Below, in pieces: positions 15,986 to 26,206 of a DNA stretch of 64,000 bases. The DNA is from CAVUWL01 sp963787415 (lineage in GTDB: Bacteria; Actinomycetota; Thermoleophilia; Solirubrobacterales; 70-9). Made by a program: the position numbers and the translations under genes. Position 1 is the stretch's first letter. Each line of letters starts with the position of its first letter. The DNA lies in assembly GCA_963787415.1 (NCBI GenBank), contig CAWBCO010000003.1, positions 744,001 through 808,000 on the forward strand, read 5' to 3'. The notes under the pieces were generated by a model. It worked only from the letters and a program-made list of their open reading frames with translations. It did no database searches and was not told where the DNA came from.

Positions 15986-16807
15986 GTGCGCCCCCACCCG
16001 ATCCCGGCCGTGCTCTCGATCGCGGGCTCTGATTCCGGCGGCGGGGCTGGAATCCAGGCCGACCTCAAGGCCTTTGCCCGCTGCGGGGTGCACGGGATGA
16101 CCGCGATCACCGCGATCACCGCCCAAAATACCGTTGGGGTCGATGCGGTGGAGCCGGTGTCCGCCGCGATGATCATCGCCCAGGTCCGCGCCGTGGTAGA
16201 AGACATCGGCGTCGATGCCGTCAAGGTCGGGATGCTCGGTGACGCGGTCACGGCCGAGGCGGTGATCGAGGCGCTTGGGTTAGTTGGTGGGGTACCGATC
16301 GTGATCGATCCGGTGATGATCGCTGAGAGCGGAGCCCCGCTGCTAGACACTGCGGCGCGCTCGGTCTTGAGCGAGCGGCTCTTGCCGATGGCCTCGGTCC
16401 TAACCCCCAATATTCCCGAGGCACAGAAATTGACCGGTGCCGGAAGGGAGGCCTCCCAGGAGGACCTAGCTCGCATGGTGATCGATCTTGGACCCGCTGC
16501 GGTGATCGTCACCGGGGGCCACAGTGAGGCGGTGATCGATCACTTTTTTGACGGGCACCGCTCGGTCGAGATCGAGGGCAAGCGCCACCGCGGTGAAGCC
16601 TCCCATGGCTCAGGATGCACCCACTCCTCAGCACTCGCCGCATTTCTGGCGCTTGGAGCGTCGCCGCTTGAGGCGGCTCATCTGGCCCGCAGAATTGCCT
16701 CCGAAGCGGTTGCCGGCGGGCTCACCGATATTGGCGCCGGGCCTGGACCGGTCGATGTTTTCGGCCTCTGCGCTACCGGCTCAGTCGACGCCGGTTTGAG
16801 CGGCTGA
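15986..16807 (+). CDS. thiD: Hydroxymethylpyrimidine/phosphomethylpyrimidine kinase ThiD
   Basis: A 273-residue ribokinase-fold enzyme that phosphorylates HMP and HMP-P in thiamine synthesis. The opening AVLSIAGSDSGGGAGIQADL is the family signature; VKVGMLGD, VIDPVMIAESG and LTPNIPEAQ follow, and the catalytic end is ASHGSGCTHSSALAAFLALG (anion hole and base). GTG start. About 80 bases separate it from rnhB and no TPP riboswitch fold is recognisable there. Confidence 0.95.
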   Translation: MRPHPIPAVLSIAGSDSGGGAGIQADLKAFARCGVHGMTAITAITAQNTVGVDAVEPVSAAMIIAQVRAVVEDIGVDAVKVGMLGDAVTAEAVIEALGLVGGVPIVIDPVMIAESGAPLLDTAARSVLSERLLPMASVLTPNIPEAQKLTGAGREASQEDLARMVIDLGPAAVIVTGGHSEAVIDHFFDGHRSVEIEGKRHRGEASHGSGCTHSSALAAFLALGASPLEAAHLARRIASEAVAGGLTDIGAGPGPVDVFGLCATGSVDAGLSG

Positions 16808-16849
16808 ATAGATTGCGGGGGCGCTCTCACGCCGAGCCAACCCGACGCG

Positions 16850-18565
16850 ATGTGGGAGGACGTGATTCCTTTGAGCAACGAGCAAAGCACCAACCCCAGC
16901 CTTCCCCGCCCGCGCTCCAGCGTAGTTTTTGACGGACCCGATCGATCTGCCGCGCGCGCCTACATGAAGGGCATCGGCTTTGACCAAGACGCCCTCTCGC
17001 GGCCGACGATCGGGATCGCCAACACCTGGACTGAGGCGATGCCGTGCAACTTTCACCTGCGCGGGCTGGCCGAGGCGGTCAAGGCCGGCGTCTTGGCGGC
17101 GGGCGGGACCCCGATGGAGTTCAACACGATCGCGATCTCTGATGGGGTGACGATGGGTACCGCGGGAATGAAGGCCTCGCTGATCAGTCGCGAGGTGATC
17201 GCGGACTCAATCGAGCTGATGGCGCGCGGCTATCAGTTCGATGCGATCGTCGCGATCTCAGCCTGTGACAAGACGATCCCCGGCTGCGTGATGGCGCTGG
17301 CGCGGCTCGACGTACCGTCAGTGATGCTCTACGGCGGCTCGATCGCCCCCGGTCATTGGCGCGGGCGCGACGTCAGCATCCTCGACGTCTTTGAGGCGAT
17401 CGGGGCCCACGCGGCCGGGGAGATGAGCGAGGCCGACCTGCTCGAGCTCGAGGGGGTGGCGAGCCCTGGCGCGGGGGCCTGCGCGGGGCAGTTCACCGCC
17501 AACACGATGGCCTGTGCATTTGAGGCGCTCGGGATCTCTGCGGGCGGCTCGGCAATGGTTCCTGCCGAAGCCGAGGAGAAGGGCGGGGTGGCGGAGCGAA
17601 TCGGCGAGCTGGTGATCAAGGTCTTGGTCGAGGATCTGCGGCCCAGCCGGGTCATAACCCGCGACTCGATGGAAAACGCGATCGCCTGCATCTGTGCATC
17701 AGGCGGCTCCACCAATGGGGTCCTGCACCTTCTAGCCGTCGCCCGCGAGGCTGATATTGCGCTCGATATCGATGACTTTGAGCGGATCTCGCGGGCGACG
17801 CCACTGCTCGCCGATCTCAAGCCGGGTGGTCGCTTCCTCGCCACCGACCTCTACCGTGCCGGTGGCGTGCCGCTGATCCTCAAGCGCCTTGCCGAGGCGG
17901 GAATCCTGCACGGCGAGGCGATCACGGTCAGCGGACGCACGATCGGCGAAGAGGCGGCGCTTGCCACCGAGGCCTCCGGACAGGAGGTGGTCCTCCCCGT
18001 CTCAGCTCCACTGAAGCCTGAGGGAGGGTTGGCGATCATGCGTGGCAATCTCGCTCCGGAAGGAGCGGTGGTCAAGGTGGCGGGAACCGAGCGTCGCAAG
18101 CAGGTGGGCCCGGCGCGCGTCTTTGAGTCTGAGGAGGAGTGCTTTCGCGCCGTCAAGGAACAGCTGATCCGCCCCGGGGACATCGTCGTGATCCGCAACG
18201 AGGGCCCGGCCGGGGGCCCGGGAATGCGCGAGATGCTCCTGGTCACCGCGGCGATCGTCGGTGAGGGATTGGGCGAGGAGGTCGCCCTGCTGACCGATGG
18301 ACGCTTCTCCGGCGCAACCCGAGGACTGATGGCTGGGCACCTCGCCCCCGAGGCGGTGAAGGGCGGCCCGATCGCGGCCGTGCAGGAGGGCGATGAGATC
18401 AGCTTCGACGTGGACGCCCGCCGCCTTGACGTCGCCCTCTCTGATGAGGAGATCTCCCGGCGCCTGGCGGCCTATCAAGCCCCCCCGTCCCCCTACTCGC
18501 GGGGAGTGATGGCCAAGTATGCGGCGACGGTCGGCTCCGCCGCGCAGGGCGCGCTCACCGGTTAG
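16850..18565 (+). CDS. ilvD: Dihydroxy-acid dehydratase
   Basis: A 571-residue iron-sulfur dehydratase for valine, leucine and isoleucine synthesis. Markers are FNTIAISDGVTMGTAGM, SACDKTIPGCVMALARL, GAGACAGQFTANTMACA, GGSTNGVLHLLA, and LLTDGRFSGATRG near the C-terminus. The cysteines for the Fe-S cluster are in NTWTEAMPCN, CDKTIPGC and the AGACAG stretch. The ATG at 16850 is preceded by a weak ribosome site; TTG 16871 is a possible alternative. No other ilv gene is in the window. Confidence 0.96.
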   Translation: MWEDVIPLSNEQSTNPSLPRPRSSVVFDGPDRSAARAYMKGIGFDQDALSRPTIGIANTWTEAMPCNFHLRGLAEAVKAGVLAAGGTPMEFNTIAISDGVTMGTAGMKASLISREVIADSIELMARGYQFDAIVAISACDKTIPGCVMALARLDVPSVMLYGGSIAPGHWRGRDVSILDVFEAIGAHAAGEMSEADLLELEGVASPGAGACAGQFTANTMACAFEALGISAGGSAMVPAEAEEKGGVAERIGELVIKVLVEDLRPSRVITRDSMENAIACICASGGSTNGVLHLLAVAREADIALDIDDFERISRATPLLADLKPGGRFLATDLYRAGGVPLILKRLAEAGILHGEAITVSGRTIGEEAALATEASGQEVVLPVSAPLKPEGGLAIMRGNLAPEGAVVKVAGTERRKQVGPARVFESEEECFRAVKEQLIRPGDIVVIRNEGPAGGPGMREMLLVTAAIVGEGLGEEVALLTDGRFSGATRGLMAGHLAPEAVKGGPIAAVQEGDEISFDVDARRLDVALSDEEISRRLAAYQAPPSPYSRGVMAKYAATVGSAAQGALTG

Positions 18566-19490
18566 CCGGCAAGCAACTCCTCGAGCACGGCATTGAACCT
18601 GCTCGGGCGCTCGAGCTGGGGGGCGTGGCCCGTGCGCTCAAAGATCTCAATCCTTGGGCCGGGATGCGGCGGTGATAGCTGAGCGCTGCCTCGACCCCGA
18701 TGACGCGGTCATCAAACCCCCAAACGATCCGGGTTGGGATCTCGATATCGGCCAAGCGCGCGCGGATATCGTGGCGGATCAGGGCTCTCAGCGCCTCGGC
18801 GAAGACAGGGCAGCGCAGGCCTCCCTCCATCTGTTCCCAGAGCAGGTCAGCGCGGAGTCGGGCGGGGTAGCGGACCACCGGCCCCGCAACCGCCTGGCGC
18901 ACCCTCGGGCGGGCGAGAAGTTCTCTGGCGTGATCGGCGAAGGCAGGGCCGAGGGTCTTCCAGGCAAAGGCGGCGGCGCTCGCCCAGCGCTCGGGGTTGG
19001 AGGCGTTGAGGATGCCAGCGGCTGCGACCAGGGCGAGACGATCGAAGCGCCCCGGGGCCTGGGTCACCGCCTCGGCCGCGATCAACCCTCCCATCGAGTG
19101 GCCGACGATCGCGGCGGGTCCCTCGACCCCAAGCTTCTCGCAGAAGTCATGGATCAGGCGCCAGTGTGCCGCCACCCCGATTTCCCAGGAGGGCATCGGA
19201 GTCGAGCCAAAGCCGGGTAGATCGAGCGCGATCGCTCGTCTGCGCTCAGCAAAATAGGGAAGATTTTCAAGCCAATTACGCCAGCAACCCGAGATCCCGT
19301 GGACGAAAAGGATCGGCTCGCCGGCGCCGATCTCGACGTAGTTAACGACACTGCCGGGTACCACCCGGTGCAGATGCCGCCGCCAATCGATCTCCGGCCA
19401 ACGCGGGGTCGGGTTGCCGTAGTCTGAACCCGAGGCGATGCGCTCGCTTCCTCCCCCCGCCTCGTGTATGTCGCCGGGCTTGCACAGCAC
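18562..19490 (-). pseudogene. Alpha/beta hydrolase, frameshifted near its C-terminus
   Basis: The protein has the oxyanion loop VHGISGCWRNW, nucleophile elbow GHSMGG and catalytic-Asp strand RIVWGFDDRVIG. After HRRIPAQ at about 18665 the frame runs into Arg/Ser-rich nonsense ending at 18555. The alternative frame from that point reads PRIEIFERTGHAPQLERPSR, then a short leucine-rich end and a TAA at 18562-18564. It restores the catalytic His and a normal C-terminus. A single missing G in a GGC run (about 18658-18668) explains this. It is either a recent mutation or a base-calling error. The restored stop overlaps the convergent ilvD stop by a few bases. Substrate unknown. Confidence 0.8.
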
Positions 19491-19922
19491 GGCCGGGCGA
19501 ATGGTGGCAGAATTTCGCCCATTGGAGAGCCAAATCTACTCCGTCGGAGCAGCGGATTTTGCTGATTCGGCCGGCGGGGTCCCAATCCATTTGATCCAAT
19601 CGCGCCGGCGCGCAGTGGCCGGATCGGCGTCTGAAACCGGATTCAGCGTACCGCAAAGGCGGGAGGGCGGGCGTGCATTCGGAGTCCCCGCTTGCCGTGG
19701 CGGCGGGTGGCGTGAGGGGGTGGGGAGCGAGGCGCGATCGGGCCCCCGGGGGCGATCGGGGCGCTTTTCTTTCGCTGAGCAGGCGCCTTGGGGGGTGGCG
19801 GGCGCCACAGACTCCGCCCCCACCGCTAGACTTCTCGCCGAGAGGGAGCGAATCGTTGGGCCAGTAACTGGGTTTCTACATTCGGGCGTCCGCAAACTTC
19901 GGACTTCAGAGAGGACAAAGAG
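19491..19922. other. Intergenic region, no gene seen
   Basis: 432 bases between the divergent hydrolase and the secreted-protein gene. It is GC-rich around 19660-19860 and carries no open frame with family features. Promoters for both neighbours should lie here, but I see no motif that I would name. Confidence 0.5.
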
Positions 19923-20567
19923 ATGCACAAGGCAGGGATCAAGCGGCCTTCACCGGCCATGGTTGTGGCAGTGATCGCACTGATAGCTGCGCTCGGCGGA
20001 ATGGCTTGGGCGGCGCTGCCAAAGAATTCGGTTGGCTCGCGCCAGCTGAAAGCCAAGTCGGTGACAACTGCGAAAATCGCAAACGGCGCGGTGATCGGAG
20101 CCAACGTCGCTGGGCACACCCTCTCCGGTTCCAACATCAACGTCAGCGAACTGGGGACGGTCCCCTCCGCGACGAGCGCCAACAGCGCCGGCAACTCCAA
20201 GACGGTTGGCGATCACTCCGCAACCTGTCCGGCAAATACGACCCTGATCCGCGGCGTCTGCTTTGACTCCACCCCTTCGGGTCCGGTGACCGAAGTGCAA
20301 AATGCAGCGCTTGAATGCGCGAAGCGCGGCGGCTGGCTTCCCACCCCTCAGGAGCTCTTCTCAGCCCGCGGGGTTCTCAACCTTGGCGATGGCACCAGCT
20401 ATCACAGTCAGTTCACCGATTCCTACATCGGCAACACGAGTGGCACGCACTACCAGATCATCGTCGTCAACTCGACCGAAGAGAAAGAAGTAAATCTCGA
20501 AAACAAAGAAGGGCAGAAAGTTCCCGCCACCTACGAATACACTTGCACCTACCCGCTCGTTCGCTGA
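19923..20567 (+). CDS. Secreted protein with Thermoleophilia-type leader, function unknown
   Basis: 214 residues. The N-terminus has a basic start and a hydrophobic segment (MVVAVIALIAALGGMAWAA) followed by LPKNSVGSRQLKAKSVTTAK and IANGAVIGANVAG. This is the leader-plus-NSVG repeat arrangement seen in many Solirubrobacterales exported proteins. The rest has four cysteines (CPANTTLIRGVCF, LECAKRGGWLPTPQEL, YTCTYP) and may form a disulfide-stabilised domain. The start is supported by AGAGAGGACAAAGAG before the ATG. It shares the leader logic with 37686 and 39286. No enzymatic motif. Confidence 0.75.
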   Translation: MHKAGIKRPSPAMVVAVIALIAALGGMAWAALPKNSVGSRQLKAKSVTTAKIANGAVIGANVAGHTLSGSNINVSELGTVPSATSANSAGNSKTVGDHSATCPANTTLIRGVCFDSTPSGPVTEVQNAALECAKRGGWLPTPQELFSARGVLNLGDGTSYHSQFTDSYIGNTSGTHYQIIVVNSTEEKEVNLENKEGQKVPATYEYTCTYPLVR

Positions 20568-20598
20568 TCCGAAGGGCGCTCGGGAGCGGCTATAGCGG

Positions 20599-21483
20599 GT
20601 GATCGGCGGAGGGTTCTGCAGACTCGTGAGGCGGGGATCAGAACCCCCTCGGGAGGGGATTGGGAAGCAGCGATCGTCTTCTCATCCGATCACCTGTCTT
20701 GCGGTCGGTCTTCTCTTCATTTCCCTCTGCCTCGCTCCCGCCTCGGCCAGGGCGAGGGACCCCTCTCCCTCACCTGGCGCCGGCTTCGACTGGCATCAAC
20801 TGCTCGCCAATCAAAGCCTCCCCGAAATCTTGACCGGCTCCACCTCGAGCCTTGCCCAGGGCTCGGTCACGCTGAGGGGATTCGTCAATCCCGAGGGTGG
20901 CGCAGCGGTCAGCGCCTGTGAGTTTGACTACGTCGATGGCGCGAGCTTTGAGGCGGCCGGCTATGCGGGGGAGCAGGTCGCTCCCTGCCAACCGCCCCCG
21001 CCCTACTTGGCCGCCACCGAGGTGAGCGCCGATCTGTCCGGCCTGCAGGCGGGCACGACCTATGACTACCGCCTCCTCTCTGCCGGCGTCGAAGGAGGCA
21101 GCGATAGCTTCACAACACCTCCCGCGATGGCCGGGGCGGAATCAGAAACGCAGGTCAAGGTGCACCTGCATCACGGCCCGCTCCAGTGCTCGAGAAAGGC
21201 CTGCTCGCGCGGGCTCGATGGCTCGGCTCGGTTGCAGAGCTGGGTTTCGCCACGGTTTCCTCCCGGGTATGGCTGGCTCTTCAGCGTCTACAGGAAGGGC
21301 CACTCCCTCCAAAACACCAACGGCGCCGGCGGCTGTGAAGGGACCTTCACCGGCGGGGGAATGATGGCGGCCTTAGATGGATGCCGCGGTCGTTTCCGGC
21401 TTATCTACCTCGGTGCTGGTCCTTTCACGATCCGCTGGAGGATCTTTGCGCAGTGCGCCTGCGCCGATAGGACGAATCGCTAG
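20599..21483 (+). CDS. Secreted protein with fibronectin-III-like domain
   Basis: 294 residues, GTG start. A signal segment lies at about residues 30-52 (CLAVGLLFISLCLAPASARA). The middle reads GSVTLRGFVNPEGGAAVSAC, then a FDYVD motif, and LSGLQAGTTYDYRLLSAG, the pattern of the fibronectin-type repeats common in exported proteins of this group. The C-terminal third contains six or more cysteines. The exact start is unsure because the first 30 residues look unlike a leader. Surface or matrix role is inference. Confidence 0.65.
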   Translation: MIGGGFCRLVRRGSEPPREGIGKQRSSSHPITCLAVGLLFISLCLAPASARARDPSPSPGAGFDWHQLLANQSLPEILTGSTSSLAQGSVTLRGFVNPEGGAAVSACEFDYVDGASFEAAGYAGEQVAPCQPPPPYLAATEVSADLSGLQAGTTYDYRLLSAGVEGGSDSFTTPPAMAGAESETQVKVHLHHGPLQCSRKACSRGLDGSARLQSWVSPRFPPGYGWLFSVYRKGHSLQNTNGAGGCEGTFTGGGMMAALDGCRGRFRLIYLGAGPFTIRWRIFAQCACADRTNR

Positions 21484-21668
21484 CTCTCGCCGGCCTCCTG
21501 CTTTGCTTCGCTGGGGACGGGAGCCTTGAAGAGGCTGACGATCAAGGGGACCGCCACATCGTCGCTCAGCAGGCAACGCGGGCAATACTCGATAGTCGCA
21601 GCACGGATCGGGCTGAAGCTAGTGCCGCAGCGTTCGCAGTGGACCATCTTTTCCTCCTCCATTCTCAA
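21480..21668 (-). CDS. Small zinc-ribbon protein
   Basis: 62 residues with two CxxC knuckles, CERCGTSF and EYCPRCLLSDD, forming a rubredoxin-like zinc ribbon. The C-terminal half is a hydrophobic stretch followed by a charged tail. A ribosome-like stretch GGAGGAAAAGATGG suggests that the start may be the internal ATG at 21647 (MVHCERCG). It overlaps the convergent gene by 4 bases. Function unknown. Confidence 0.55.
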   Translation of the reverse strand: MRMEEEKMVHCERCGTSFSPIRAATIEYCPRCLLSDDVAVPLIVSLFKAPVPSEAKQEAGES

Positions 21669-22146
21669 ATCGCGGGAATCAAACCAGTCCGACCCTGATC
21701 GCCTCGATCAGCGAGTTGGTCTCTGAACCTGGGGGGGTTGTATGGCCCGGCGATCCCGCACCCTTGTCCCCGTTCCCGCGAGAAGTGCGCGCCCCCCAAA
21801 TCGCCGTCTCGGTGACTTATTCCCCTGAGGGCATCTGTGGAAACCTCCACTCACCTGCGTCTTGGTTCGGTCGCGGCCTGCGCCCGGCCACTTCAGAGCA
21901 CGCCCACGCTCGGTTCCTAGCTCTCCCAAACCCGCCGCGCCTCCGGATTGCACTTGGAGCTCCAGGCCGGGCCAAGCCCTGGCGCTGAAGCTCGTGGAGC
22001 CCTCGATCGAATCGGGGGAAGGCCGAGCCGGATGCTGAAGGGATCGAGGTCTGGTGATTACGGCACGCCTCAGACCGACCCCCCGGCCCTCGCGGGCTCG
22101 CGCTCAGAGTTCCGGCTCGCCCTCGTCTCAGAGCGCAGCGCAAGCC
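21669..22146. other. Intergenic region, no gene seen
   Basis: 478 bases between the zinc-ribbon start and the MMPL stop. No convincing frame, RNA fold or repeat. It presumably includes the zinc-ribbon promoter. Confidence 0.45.
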
Positions 22147-24393
22147 CTAATCCGCTGCAGCCGTTGTCCGCGAGGGTGTAGGGCTGGCGGCTGGGCTTGT
22201 CTTGACCGCTCCCCGGCCAAAGAGGCTGACCAGGGCGGGAATCAGCAAGGTTCGTGCGATCAGCGTGTCGAGCAGCAGACCCACGCACAGCGCGAAGGCA
22301 ATCTCGCGAAAGCTCTGTATTGGAATCAGGGCCACAGCGGCGAAGGAGAGGGCGAGGATGACGCCGGCGACCGTGATCGCCCGGCCCGCCTGGGAGCCGG
22401 CCGTCCTGATCGCTGGGCGAAGGGCTGCTTCATCGGCCTCGCGCCATATCCGACTGATCAAAAAGACGTTGTAGTCGGCGCCGAGCGCCAGCAACAAAAT
22501 CGCACTTGCCACCGGCACAAAGAAGGCCAACTCCCCATATCCGAGCAGATCCTGAAAGACGTATACGGTGAGGCCCAGGGCCGCTGCGACGACAAGGATG
22601 CTGACCCCGACCAGGTAAAGCGGGGCCGAGCGGCTGCGCAGGAGCACCCAGAGCAAGGCCAACAAAATCGCCAGAGCCGCTGGCGTGACTCGCTCAAAAG
22701 CGCTCCAGGTGTCTTCGGTTAGTTCGGTGGCAATCGTCGTGTCGCCGGTAACGCCGGTTGCAGCGTCGCCGAGGCCGTTGCGCTTGAGAAGCGTTGGCAG
22801 ATGGTCCTCGAGTTTCGAAAGGGCTTCCGTTGCCACCGCGCCATCGGGATCGCGATCGAGCACCAGCACGTAGCGGGCGGCATCTCCGCTTGGCGCCAGC
22901 AAAACTCCGCGACCACCTGGCAGCCGCTGCGTTCCGGGGCCGAAGACGCCGGCGACACCAGGCTGTTTGGCAAGGCTCGCTTCCAAGTCGGCCAGCTGTT
23001 CGCGCTGTCTTGCGATGCCGTTGCCTTCCAGGACCAGCATCGTCGGGCCGAGGACGCCCGGGCCGAGACCCCCCGCCGCGAGGTCATAGCCCTGCCGGGG
23101 GGAGGTTGACTCCGGCAAGCCGCGAATCACCGGGTTTCCCAACGCAAGCTTGGCCAGGCCGCTCGCTGCGGCGCCGAGAACCAAGAGGCAAAGAACGGCG
23201 ATCACGGCAGGAAAGCGCACGGCGACGCCGATCAGCGCGCCCCGAACTCCAGATCGGCTGTCGGCGCCAGGGTTTTGGCCTTGGTCCTTGCCAGTTCGCC
23301 GATGGGGCCACAGCAGCGCCCGTCCAAAGATCGCCAGCGCCGCCGGGACCAGTGTCATTGCCACCACTGCGGCGACGATCACGGCGACCGCCATCGCCGG
23401 CCCGAAGGCGGAGAGAAAGCGCATACCAGAAAGCAGCAGGGTCAGGGTCGCTCCGGCGATCATCAGCGCCGCAGTGAGAATCACCGGCAACAGTTCTGCG
23501 GTCACCTCAACCACGGCCGCCAGGGAGTCAGAACCCTCCTCCAGTCTCTGTCGGTAGCCTGAGACGAAGAAGACCAGGTAATCGGTGAGCACCCCAAAGA
23601 TCAAGGCGACAATCACCGGGTCGGCCTCCTGTGGAATCGTGATGCCGTAGCGCTGCGCGATCCAGCCAAGGGAGCGATCCGTGCACAGGTAAGCGAGTCC
23701 CACCGTGCAAAGGCCCAACAGTGGCACCCCGGCTGAGCGAAAGTAGAGGGCGAGGATGCCCACTACCAAAAGGACCGTCGCCAGCTCGACCCAGATGATG
23801 TCGTCTTTGGTGATCGCGGTTTCCGCCCTGGTCGCGGGCAGGGCGCCGGTGATGGCTGCCGCCGCCGCCTTGGTCCTGCGCTGCAGACCGGAGGCGAACC
23901 GATTGGCCGTGTCTTGGGATTCGGATTCGCTCAACGAGGGATCGATATAGAGGTAGGTGACCAAGGTCGTGGCGCTCCGATGTGCCGCGAGCAGTCCCGG
24001 GGTGTCGAGCAAGGGCACGACCCGTATTGCGCCGCGTCCCTGCTGGCGATCTGTGTCAGCGATGTAGTGGGTTGCCGCCGCTATTTGGCCGGGGAGAAAG
24101 CCGCTTGGTTGGTGGGCGATCACGATCGTCCGACTCAGCAAGGGCAGACCGAAGGTCTTGATCGCCTTGCGTTCCACTTCCAGCGCGGCCGAGGACCGCG
24201 GCAGCAGGCTGCCGAGCTCGCCCGCTTCAGATTCAAATGCGGAGGGCAGGTGTGACGTGGCAAGCGCCGTTCCCGCGATCCAGGCTAGGAGGATCGGGAA
24301 TCGAAGCCAGACTATGGCACGCGCGACGTAACTTGAGAAGCGCTTGTGGGGACGCTCGCCACCCCTGTTGCTCCCCGCCTTTGACGCCGTCAT
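22147..24393 (-). CDS. MMPL-family RND transporter
   Basis: 748 residues with the two-half RND topology. A first transmembrane helix at about residues 32-50 is followed by a large outer loop. Then comes a helix bundle with FGVLTDYLVFFVSGYRQRLE (the GxxxDY proton-relay motif). A second outer loop and a second bundle follow, with ALGADYNVFLISRIWREADE. Such proteins export lipids or small hydrophobic compounds; the substrate here cannot be deduced. The neighbouring genes are unrelated, so it seems to be monocistronic. Confidence 0.9.
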   Translation of the reverse strand: MTASKAGSNRGGERPHKRFSSYVARAIVWLRFPILLAWIAGTALATSHLPSAFESEAGELGSLLPRSSAALEVERKAIKTFGLPLLSRTIVIAHQPSGFLPGQIAAATHYIADTDRQQGRGAIRVVPLLDTPGLLAAHRSATTLVTYLYIDPSLSESESQDTANRFASGLQRRTKAAAAAITGALPATRAETAITKDDIIWVELATVLLVVGILALYFRSAGVPLLGLCTVGLAYLCTDRSLGWIAQRYGITIPQEADPVIVALIFGVLTDYLVFFVSGYRQRLEEGSDSLAAVVEVTAELLPVILTAALMIAGATLTLLLSGMRFLSAFGPAMAVAVIVAAVVAMTLVPAALAIFGRALLWPHRRTGKDQGQNPGADSRSGVRGALIGVAVRFPAVIAVLCLLVLGAAASGLAKLALGNPVIRGLPESTSPRQGYDLAAGGLGPGVLGPTMLVLEGNGIARQREQLADLEASLAKQPGVAGVFGPGTQRLPGGRGVLLAPSGDAARYVLVLDRDPDGAVATEALSKLEDHLPTLLKRNGLGDAATGVTGDTTIATELTEDTWSAFERVTPAALAILLALLWVLLRSRSAPLYLVGVSILVVAAALGLTVYVFQDLLGYGELAFFVPVASAILLLALGADYNVFLISRIWREADEAALRPAIRTAGSQAGRAITVAGVILALSFAAVALIPIQSFREIAFALCVGLLLDTLIARTLLIPALVSLFGRGAVKTSPAASPTPSRTTAAAD

Positions 24394-24669
24394 CGGAGCC
24401 TGAATGAAGGCTCGATGCGCGCGCGCTGTCGATCCGCTCTATGCCGGGCGGGGGCGCGTCGCGATCTGGCCCTGGTTTTGCTCAGTGGCCGCTCAATCGG
24501 CCCGGGCATCTTGCTGGGGCGGCGCTGTGGCGGAGAGGAGCGCCGATCGCTGCGGCTTCTGCTGGGGTTGGTCAGCCCCGCGATCAGAAAGCCAACTCCC
24601 GCGAGTGGCGCGAATCACCATTGCCGCCCCTGTCAGCGTCGATCACCGTTGACATCTTGGGCTGGCGCC

Positions 24670-24894
24670 CTAGTAGGGCTCGCGTGGTTCACGGCGTTCT
24701 TCGATTCTGAGGTCACGCCTTGAACGCCTCGACCAGATGCTCTGCTGGACAAGGCCAAGGACGAGGCCGGCTAGGCCAGCGATCATCAAGATCAGCCCGA
24801 TTGTTCGGAGACTGATGTGGGCCACGTGCAGGTTGGTCGCGAAATAGATAATCGCCCCGACCGCGATCAGGAATATGGATCCACCAATCGTCAA
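24670..24894 (-). CDS. Small two-helix membrane protein (DUF6458-like)
   Basis: 74 residues: MTIGGSIFLIAVGAIIYFAT, a short polar turn, a second helix TIGLILMIAGLAGLVLGLV, and a very basic/acidic tail (SRRSRRDLRIEERREPREPY). The GGSIFLIAxGAI start resembles a family of small actinobacterial membrane proteins (DUF6458 by memory). Function unknown. Confidence 0.65.
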   Translation of the reverse strand: MTIGGSIFLIAVGAIIYFATNLHVAHISLRTIGLILMIAGLAGLVLGLVQQSIWSRRSRRDLRIEERREPREPY

Positions 24895-25163
24895 AGAATT
24901 TCCTTTCCCAACTTTCTCAGTCCGCTACTGCGTGGAGAGCGTCGTCCCCCAAAGCGCTGATACCCCTGCAGTGGCACCCGCTAAACCTCCGCCTCGGAAT
25001 CTGGGGGAGCTAGCGCGGGCAGGGGGGCGGGCTTGGCGCTGCCGTCTTCTCCAATGCCACGGGGCGGCACCTTCTACTCAGCTGGTTGCCTGATGGATAC
25101 TCTGGGACACCACCTTGGACCGTTCTTCGGAGCAAAGCGGTGAAGAAGGTCAACGGCAAAGGG

Positions 25164-25751
25164 TCAGCGCGACGCCGCGGGCGTCTCGGGTCGCTGACCC
25201 TCGTGCAGGCCCTCGGCGAACTCCTCGATGATCTTGGCATTGAACGCTTTGAGATCGCCGGGCTTGCGGGCACTCACCAATCCCTGGTCGACATGGACTT
25301 CCTCGTCGACCCACTCGGCGCCGGCGTTTCGCAGATCGGTCTGCAGGCTCGGCCACGAAGTCAGGGTGCGGTTGCGCACAACGTCAGCCTCGATCAGCAT
25401 CCACGGGCCATGACAAATGGCGCCCACCGGCTTGCCCGCCTCAAAAAAGGCGCGGACGAACTCGACTGCCTCCTGGTCGGTGCGCAGCTGGTCAGGGTTG
25501 GCTACGCCACCTGGAAGTACCAGCCCGTCGTAGTCGCGTGTATCGGCTTCGCCCACAGCCTTGTTCGGCGAGAAGCAGTCGGCCCTGTCGAGGTGGTTGA
25601 AGGCCTGGATCTTCCCGGATCCAGGGGCGAGCAGCTCGACCTCCGCGCCGGCCGCACTAACTGCCAGCATCGGCTCGGTCAACTCGACCTGCTCGACCCC
25701 CTCATTCGCGACAAGGAACGCGATTCGCTTGCCCTTTAGCTCGTCGGCCAT
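25164..25751 (-). CDS. DJ-1/PfpI family protein (type 1 glutamine-amidotransferase fold)
   Basis: 195 residues. The nucleophile elbow AICHGPW carries the conserved Cys, and YDGLVLPGGVANPDQLR is the other family marker. The acid at VELTEPM completes the usual Glu-Cys-His set. Homologues act as glyoxalase-III/deglycase or general stress proteins of the PfpI/YhbO type. It lies alone between two gaps, so no operon evidence helps. The family is secure; the reaction is not. Confidence 0.92.
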   Translation of the reverse strand: MADELKGKRIAFLVANEGVEQVELTEPMLAVSAAGAEVELLAPGSGKIQAFNHLDRADCFSPNKAVGEADTRDYDGLVLPGGVANPDQLRTDQEAVEFVRAFFEAGKPVGAICHGPWMLIEADVVRNRTLTSWPSLQTDLRNAGAEWVDEEVHVDQGLVSARKPGDLKAFNAKIIEEFAEGLHEGQRPETPAASR

Positions 25752-26206
25752 CCGTAATCCCCTTTGCTTGTTTGTCGAAATCGTTTGACGGCAGCCTTGC
25801 CGAACGCCTCCCCGCAGTCATGCGGTTGGTCTTCTCACCCAAGCGGGAACCGGATCGAGTCCGGTGGAAAGCCGCTGGGATTCGGGATGCTGCCGTCTGC
25901 GCCTCCCTACCCCGCTGGGCGGGCTCAAACCTCAGCTTTCTCAGGGGGCAGGTAGGGGCGGCACCCTGACGCGATCGTTGCTCGGTTTCGCCCGCGAAAC
26001 GGATGATCGGCAACAACTTCGCCGGTGTTGCTTAGGCAATGCAGCCGGGCATTTTGGGTAATCAGAGGGTTGGACTGCTGAGAGGCGTTCGGGCTGGGGC
26101 GATGAGAGGATTGCGAGCTTTCGCGGTCTCTTCGCGCTGCGCCGGTCAATAGCTGGTAGATAACCGCGTCGGGTTTTGGCGGTTGGGATGGGGGTAATGC
26201 CAGGCC
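25752..26206. other. Intergenic region, no gene seen
   Basis: 455 bases between divergent genes. It should hold the promoters of the PfpI gene and the MFS remnant. No coding signal, repeat or RNA fold was recognised. Confidence 0.45.

Noticed and set aside
24394..24669. Overlapping Arg/Ala-rich frames between MMPL and the small membrane gene
   Set aside because: Three frames are open at once because of high GC; no protein features in any of them.
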